Shown here piece after piece: positions 60,925-64,000 of a stretch of 64,000 nucleotides of DNA. Positions within the stretch are counted from its first letter, which is position 1. The number at the start of each line of letters is the position of its first letter. The notes under the pieces were generated by a model. The model saw only the letters and a program-made list of their open reading frames with translations, did no database searches and was not told the origin of the DNA. Made by a program: the position numbers and the translations under genes. This DNA comes from Propionicimonas sp. (GTDB taxonomy: Bacteria > Actinomycetota > Actinomycetes > Propionibacteriales > Propionibacteriaceae): NCBI RefSeq assembly GCF_029975155.1, contig NZ_JARKPQ010000160.1, forward strand, positions 37,782 through 101,781. The letters run 5' to 3'.

Positions 60925-61692
60925 GTGTCAGAACTCCGCATCAGCGACCTGCGCGTCGAGGTCCAGACCGAGAGCGGGCCGAAGGAGATCCTCAAGGGGG
61001 TCAACCTCACCGTCCGCAGCGGCGAGGTGCACGCCATCATGGGCCCGAACGGCTCCGGCAAGTCCACCCTGGCCTACTCGATCGCCGGCCACCCCAAGTA
61101 CGTGATCACCGGTGGCTCGGTGACCCTCGACGGCGTCGAGCTGACCACGCTCACCGTCGACGAGCGCGCCCGAGCGGGGCTGTTCCTCGCCATGCAGTAC
61201 CCGATCGAGGTGCCCGGGGTGTCGGTGGCGAACTTCCTGCGCACGGCGAGGACAGCCCTGAGCGGCGAGGCGCCGAAGGTGCGCACCTGGGTGAAGGACG
61301 TGAACGTCGCTCTGGAGCGGGTCGGCCTGGACGGCTCTTTCGCCGCCCGCTCGCTGAACGAGGGCTTCTCCGGCGGCGAGAAGAAGCGCAACGAGATCGC
61401 GCAGCTCGAACTGCTGAACCCCAAGTTCGCGATCCTCGACGAGACCGACTCCGGCCTCGACATCGACGCGCTGCGGATCGTCTCCGAAGGCGTCAACCGG
61501 TACACCGCGCAGGGCGATCGCGGCCTGCTGCTGATCACGCACTACACGCGGATCCTGAACTACATCAAGCCCGACTTCGTGCACGTGTTCGTGGACGGTC
61601 AGGTCGTCGAGGAGGGCGGCGTGGAGCTGGCCGACCGGCTCGAGATCGAGGGCTACGACCGGTTCGTCCGCGCGGCCAGGGTCGATGCCTGA
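60925..61692 (+). CDS. sufC: SufC, Fe-S assembly ATPase
   Basis: 255-aa ABC-type ATPase driving conformational change of SufBD. Walker A GPNGSGKSTLAYSIAG, signature GFSGGEKKRNEIAQL, Walker B AILDETDSGLDIDAL. The SufC-typical LAMQYPIEVPGVSVANFLR is present. GTG start directly after the Rieske stop; the stop overlaps sufS by 8 nt. Confidence 0.97.
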   Translation: MSELRISDLRVEVQTESGPKEILKGVNLTVRSGEVHAIMGPNGSGKSTLAYSIAGHPKYVITGGSVTLDGVELTTLTVDERARAGLFLAMQYPIEVPGVSVANFLRTARTALSGEAPKVRTWVKDVNVALERVGLDGSFAARSLNEGFSGGEKKRNEIAQLELLNPKFAILDETDSGLDIDALRIVSEGVNRYTAQGDRGLLLITHYTRILNYIKPDFVHVFVDGQVVEEGGVELADRLEIEGYDRFVRAARVDA

Positions 61693-62953
61693 GCAACTGC
61701 CCGGCTACGACGTCGAGGCCGTCCGCGCCGACTTCCCCATCCTGAAGCGCAGGGTGGGGGAGTGGCCGCTGGCCTACCTCGACTCGGCGAACACCTCCCA
61801 GAAGCCCGCGCGGGTGGTCGAGGCGATCGCCCGGCACTACCTCGAGCACAACGCCAACGTCGCCCGCGCCATGCACACGCTGGGCAGCGAGGCGACCGAG
61901 GCGTTCGAAGGAGCCCGGGCGAAGGTCGCGGCGTTCATCGGCGCGGCGGGGCCGCAGGAGGTCGTGTTCACCAAGAACGCGTCCGAGGCGCTGAACCTGG
62001 CCGCGCACACCCTCGGCGGGCGGCTGGCGCCCGGGGACGAGATCGTCATCACGGTGGCCGAGCACCACTCCAACATCGTGCCGTGGCAGTTGCTCGCGCA
62101 GCGTACCGGCGCGGTCCTGCGCTGGTTCGACATCACCGCGGACGGCCGGCTCGACCTGGAGCGGGCGGTCGCCGAGGGTCTGATCAACGAGCGCACCCGG
62201 ATCGTGGCGGTGGCGTGGGTCTCGAACGTGCTGGGCACGGTGAACCCGGTCGCCGAGATCGCCGGAATGGCGCACCGGGTGGGCGCGCACGTCGTCGTGG
62301 ACGGCTCCCAGGGCGTCCCGCAGTTGCCCACCGACGTCGCGACGCTCGGAGCCGACCTGCTGGCGTTCACCGGCCACAAGATGCTCGGCCCGACCGGCAT
62401 CGGCGTGCTCTGGGGACGGTACGACCTGCTGGAGACCCTGCCGCCGTTCCTCGGCGGCGGCGAGATGATCGAGGTCGTGAAGCTGAGTGGGTCGACCTTC
62501 GCGCCGCCACCGCGGCGGTTCGAGGCCGGCACGCCGCCGATCGCGCAGGCCGTGGGCCTGGGCGCGGCGATCGACTACCTCGAGACGCTCGGCATGGCCA
62601 ACGTCGCCGCGCACGAGCAGCAGGTCACGGCCTACGCGCTGGAGCGGCTGCAGCGGGTCGAGGGCGTGTCGATCCTCGGGCCGACCGAGGCCGTCGACCG
62701 GGGCGGGGCCATCGCGTTCACCCTGACCGCGGCGGACGGCACCGACGTGCATCCGCACGACGTGATGCAGTTCCTGGACGCCCGCGGCATCGCCGTCCGT
62801 GGCGGGCACCACTGCGCGCGTCCCCTGCACGAACGGCTCGGGCTCACCGCGTCCACGCGGGCTTCTGGGTATCTGTACACCACGGAGGCCGAGTTCGACG
62901 CGCTCGCCGACGGCCTGGCCTACGTCCGCGACTTCTTCGGAGGCAGACGATGA
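61685..62953 (+). CDS. sufS: SufS, cysteine desulfurase
   Basis: 422-aa PLP enzyme, class II cysteine desulfurase that provides persulfide sulfur. The PLP Lys lies in AFTGHKMLGPTGIG; the catalytic Cys in RGGHHCARPLHERLG; other motifs are EHHSNIVPWQLLA and VVVDGSQGVPQ. ATG 61685. The stop overlaps sufU by 4 nt. Confidence 0.97.
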   Translation: MPEQLPGYDVEAVRADFPILKRRVGEWPLAYLDSANTSQKPARVVEAIARHYLEHNANVARAMHTLGSEATEAFEGARAKVAAFIGAAGPQEVVFTKNASEALNLAAHTLGGRLAPGDEIVITVAEHHSNIVPWQLLAQRTGAVLRWFDITADGRLDLERAVAEGLINERTRIVAVAWVSNVLGTVNPVAEIAGMAHRVGAHVVVDGSQGVPQLPTDVATLGADLLAFTGHKMLGPTGIGVLWGRYDLLETLPPFLGGGEMIEVVKLSGSTFAPPPRRFEAGTPPIAQAVGLGAAIDYLETLGMANVAAHEQQVTAYALERLQRVEGVSILGPTEAVDRGGAIAFTLTAADGTDVHPHDVMQFLDARGIAVRGGHHCARPLHERLGLTASTRASGYLYTTEAEFDALADGLAYVRDFFGGRR

Positions 62954-63405
62954 GCGTGGAAGCCATGTACCAGGAGATCATCCTCGACCACTACAAGGCC
63001 AAGCACCACAGCGGCCTGCGCGAGCCGTACCAGGCGCAGGTGACGCACGTGAACCCCACGTGCGGCGACGAGGTGATGCTGCGTGTCGCACTCGACGGTG
63101 ACCGGGTGGTCGACGTGTCCTACGAGGGCGTCGGCTGCTCGATCTCGCAGGCGTCCACGTCGGTGATGACCGACCTGGTGATCGGCAGGACGGTGGCCGA
63201 GGCGCTCGACCTGCACACCGAGTTCACCGAGATGATGCACAGCCAGGGCAGGGCCGAGCCCGACGAGGAGCGCCTGGAGGACGCGGTGGCGTTCGTCGGC
63301 GTCGCCCAGTTCCCCGCCCGGGTGAAGTGCGCGCTGTTGGGCTGGTCGGCGTTCAAGGACGCCGCGGCGCAGGCCCTCGCCGCCGAAGGGAAGGAATCCG
63401 AATGA
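62950..63405 (+). CDS. sufU: SufU, zinc-dependent sulfur transfer protein
   Basis: 151-aa IscU-like protein that accepts sulfur from SufS. The three zinc/sulfur Cys are in NPTCGDEVML, GVGCSISQAST and VKCALLGW, and the Gram-positive insertion is present. ATG 62950; the longer track frame is shadow of sufS. Stop overlaps sufT. Confidence 0.95.
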   Translation: MSVEAMYQEIILDHYKAKHHSGLREPYQAQVTHVNPTCGDEVMLRVALDGDRVVDVSYEGVGCSISQASTSVMTDLVIGRTVAEALDLHTEFTEMMHSQGRAEPDEERLEDAVAFVGVAQFPARVKCALLGWSAFKDAAAQALAAEGKESE

Positions 63406-63773
63406 CCCAGTACCCCCGTCCGTCCGATCTGGTCCAGGACACGTTCCCCGATGCGGCCACCGCGGCGCCGAGCGAGGAGGACGTGCTCGAGGCGATGAAG
63501 GACGTCGTCGACCCCGAGTTGATGGTGAACGTCGTCGACCTCGGACTCGTCTACGGCGTGACCATCGACGAGCAGAACAACGCCACCATTGACATGACCC
63601 TCACGTCGCCCACCTGTCCGCTCACCGACCGGCTCGAGTACGACACCCAGCTGGCCCTGGAGGGGCTGGTGAACTCGGTGACGATCAACTGGGTCTGGCT
63701 GCCGCCGTGGACCCTGGAGATGATCACCGAGGACGGCCGCGAGCAGCTGCGCTCGATCGGCTACAACCTGTAG
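63402..63773 (+). CDS. sufT: SufT-like Fe-S assembly factor (DUF59/MIP18)
   Basis: 123-aa MIP18-family protein. EEDVLEAMKDVVDPELMVNVVDLGLVYGV and the DMTLTSPTCPLTD loop with its conserved Cys are visible. It helps maturation of Fe-S proteins under high demand. ATG overlaps the sufU stop; last gene of the operon. The C-terminus WLPPWTLEMITEDGREQLRSIGYNL is typical. Confidence 0.94.
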   Translation: MTQYPRPSDLVQDTFPDAATAAPSEEDVLEAMKDVVDPELMVNVVDLGLVYGVTIDEQNNATIDMTLTSPTCPLTDRLEYDTQLALEGLVNSVTINWVWLPPWTLEMITEDGREQLRSIGYNL

Positions 63774-63812
63774 TCCTCCCCGCTCACCGTTGGTCGGCTC
63801 ATCCTCACCGTT

Positions 63813-63831
63813 GGTCGAGCCTGTCGAGACC
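63813..63831. repeat. Dispersed palindromic repeat, copy 6
   Basis: GGTCGAGCCTGTCGAGACC after the suf operon, identical to copy 1 at 12913. Confidence 0.8.
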
Positions 63832-63849
63832 CCTTCCCCTTCCGCAAAT

Positions 63850-63876
63850 AATCTGATATCACTTAGCTATCAGATT
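63850..63876 (+). promoter_or_regulatory. Operator-like AT-rich palindrome
   Basis: AATCTGATA-N9-TATCAGATT, a perfect 9-bp inverted repeat in AT-rich DNA, 22 nt before the last start codon. The site and spacing suit a dimeric regulator. Confidence 0.6.
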
Positions 63877-63898
63877 TCTAGTGAGGGAGTGAGCCTCG

Positions 63899-64000
63899 AT
63901 GTCCGAACAAGACCTGCCCCGCGACGCCCAGGAGACCGTTGGTGGTGAGCCGGCCGGCGTGCCGGTGGGCCATGAAGGCACCCGGGTCGAGATCGAGGAG
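63899..64000 (+). CDS. Partial gene, unidentified (3' end outside window)
   Basis: The frame runs from ATG 63899 (GAGGGAGTGAG upstream) to the window edge without a stop: MSEQDLPRDAQETVGGEPAG ... GTRVEIEE, 34 residues, acidic and low-complexity. Too short to assign. An SPFH-type membrane protein often starts with a similar acidic leader, but that is a guess. Confidence 0.55.
   Translation, partial: MSEQDLPRDAQETVGGEPAGVPVGHEGTRVEIEE

Overview
The window is very GC-rich chromosomal DNA from an actinobacterium. The dcw-type order ftsW-murG-murC-ftsQ-ftsZ-pgeF-sepF-yggT-divIVA, together with rbpA, whiA, opcA, pdtaR, a sufR-led suf operon and DUF222/HNH and mycothiol-type (MDMPI) proteins, is typical of that phylum. 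The gene mix would suit a Propionibacteriaceae-like organism, but that is inference. Most genes start with GTG or ATG, many stop/start pairs overlap by 4 nt, and several genes look leaderless.

Layout. 1-11.6 kb: late peptidoglycan precursor and division genes, then a zinc-finger DksA/TraR protein, lspA, rluD and pyk. 11.7-12.9 kb: a zinc alcohol dehydrogenase with its own strong promoter. 12.9-20.0 kb: an accessory island of visibly lower GC that ends at a tRNA-Leu(CAA) whose 3' end faces the island. It holds an orphan vapC with a frameshifted antitoxin, a small lipoprotein, a metallopeptidase broken by an in-frame TAG, a NarL-type two-component system, a tiny secreted peptide, a two-helix miniprotein, a precursor with a cysteine-rich halocin-C8-like tail and a trypsin-like lipoprotein. 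20.2-31.1 kb: pdtaR, a thioesterase, polA, a DUF222/HNH protein, a Mak_N_cap protein, rpsA, two tandem paralogous membrane proteins, coaE and an unrecognised 368-aa protein. 31.4-43.7 kb: uvrB, terC, an MDMPI-like protein, uvrA, a Tat-exported Rieske lipoprotein, then uvrC-rapZ-yvcK-whiA. 43.8-51.0 kb: gap-pgk-tpiA, secG, rbpA, and on the minus strand pgl-opcA-zwf. 51.1-57.0 kb: ctaB, ctaA with an ABC-2 exporter, and a membrane pyrophosphatase. 57.2-63.8 kb: sufR-B-D-Rieske-C-S-U-T, then the 5' end of an unidentified gene behind a clear operator-like palindrome.

How it fits together. Central carbon genes (pyk, gap-pgk-tpi, zwf-opcA-pgl) sit with cell-wall/division, DNA-repair and Fe-S assembly modules. 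All three excinuclease genes, at separate loci, carry the same promoter architecture: a TGTCRG-like box, exactly 8 nt, a -10 hexamer, then the start codon 6-7 nt later. This matches the RecA-NDp (PafBC-type) DNA-damage promoter. The most likely undescribed system is the peptide/protease/two-component group at 13.7-19.9 kb, which looks like a secreted cysteine-rich bacteriocin locus, partly decayed. A dispersed intergenic palindrome (GGTCGAGCYTGTCGAGACC) recurs at five or more sites.
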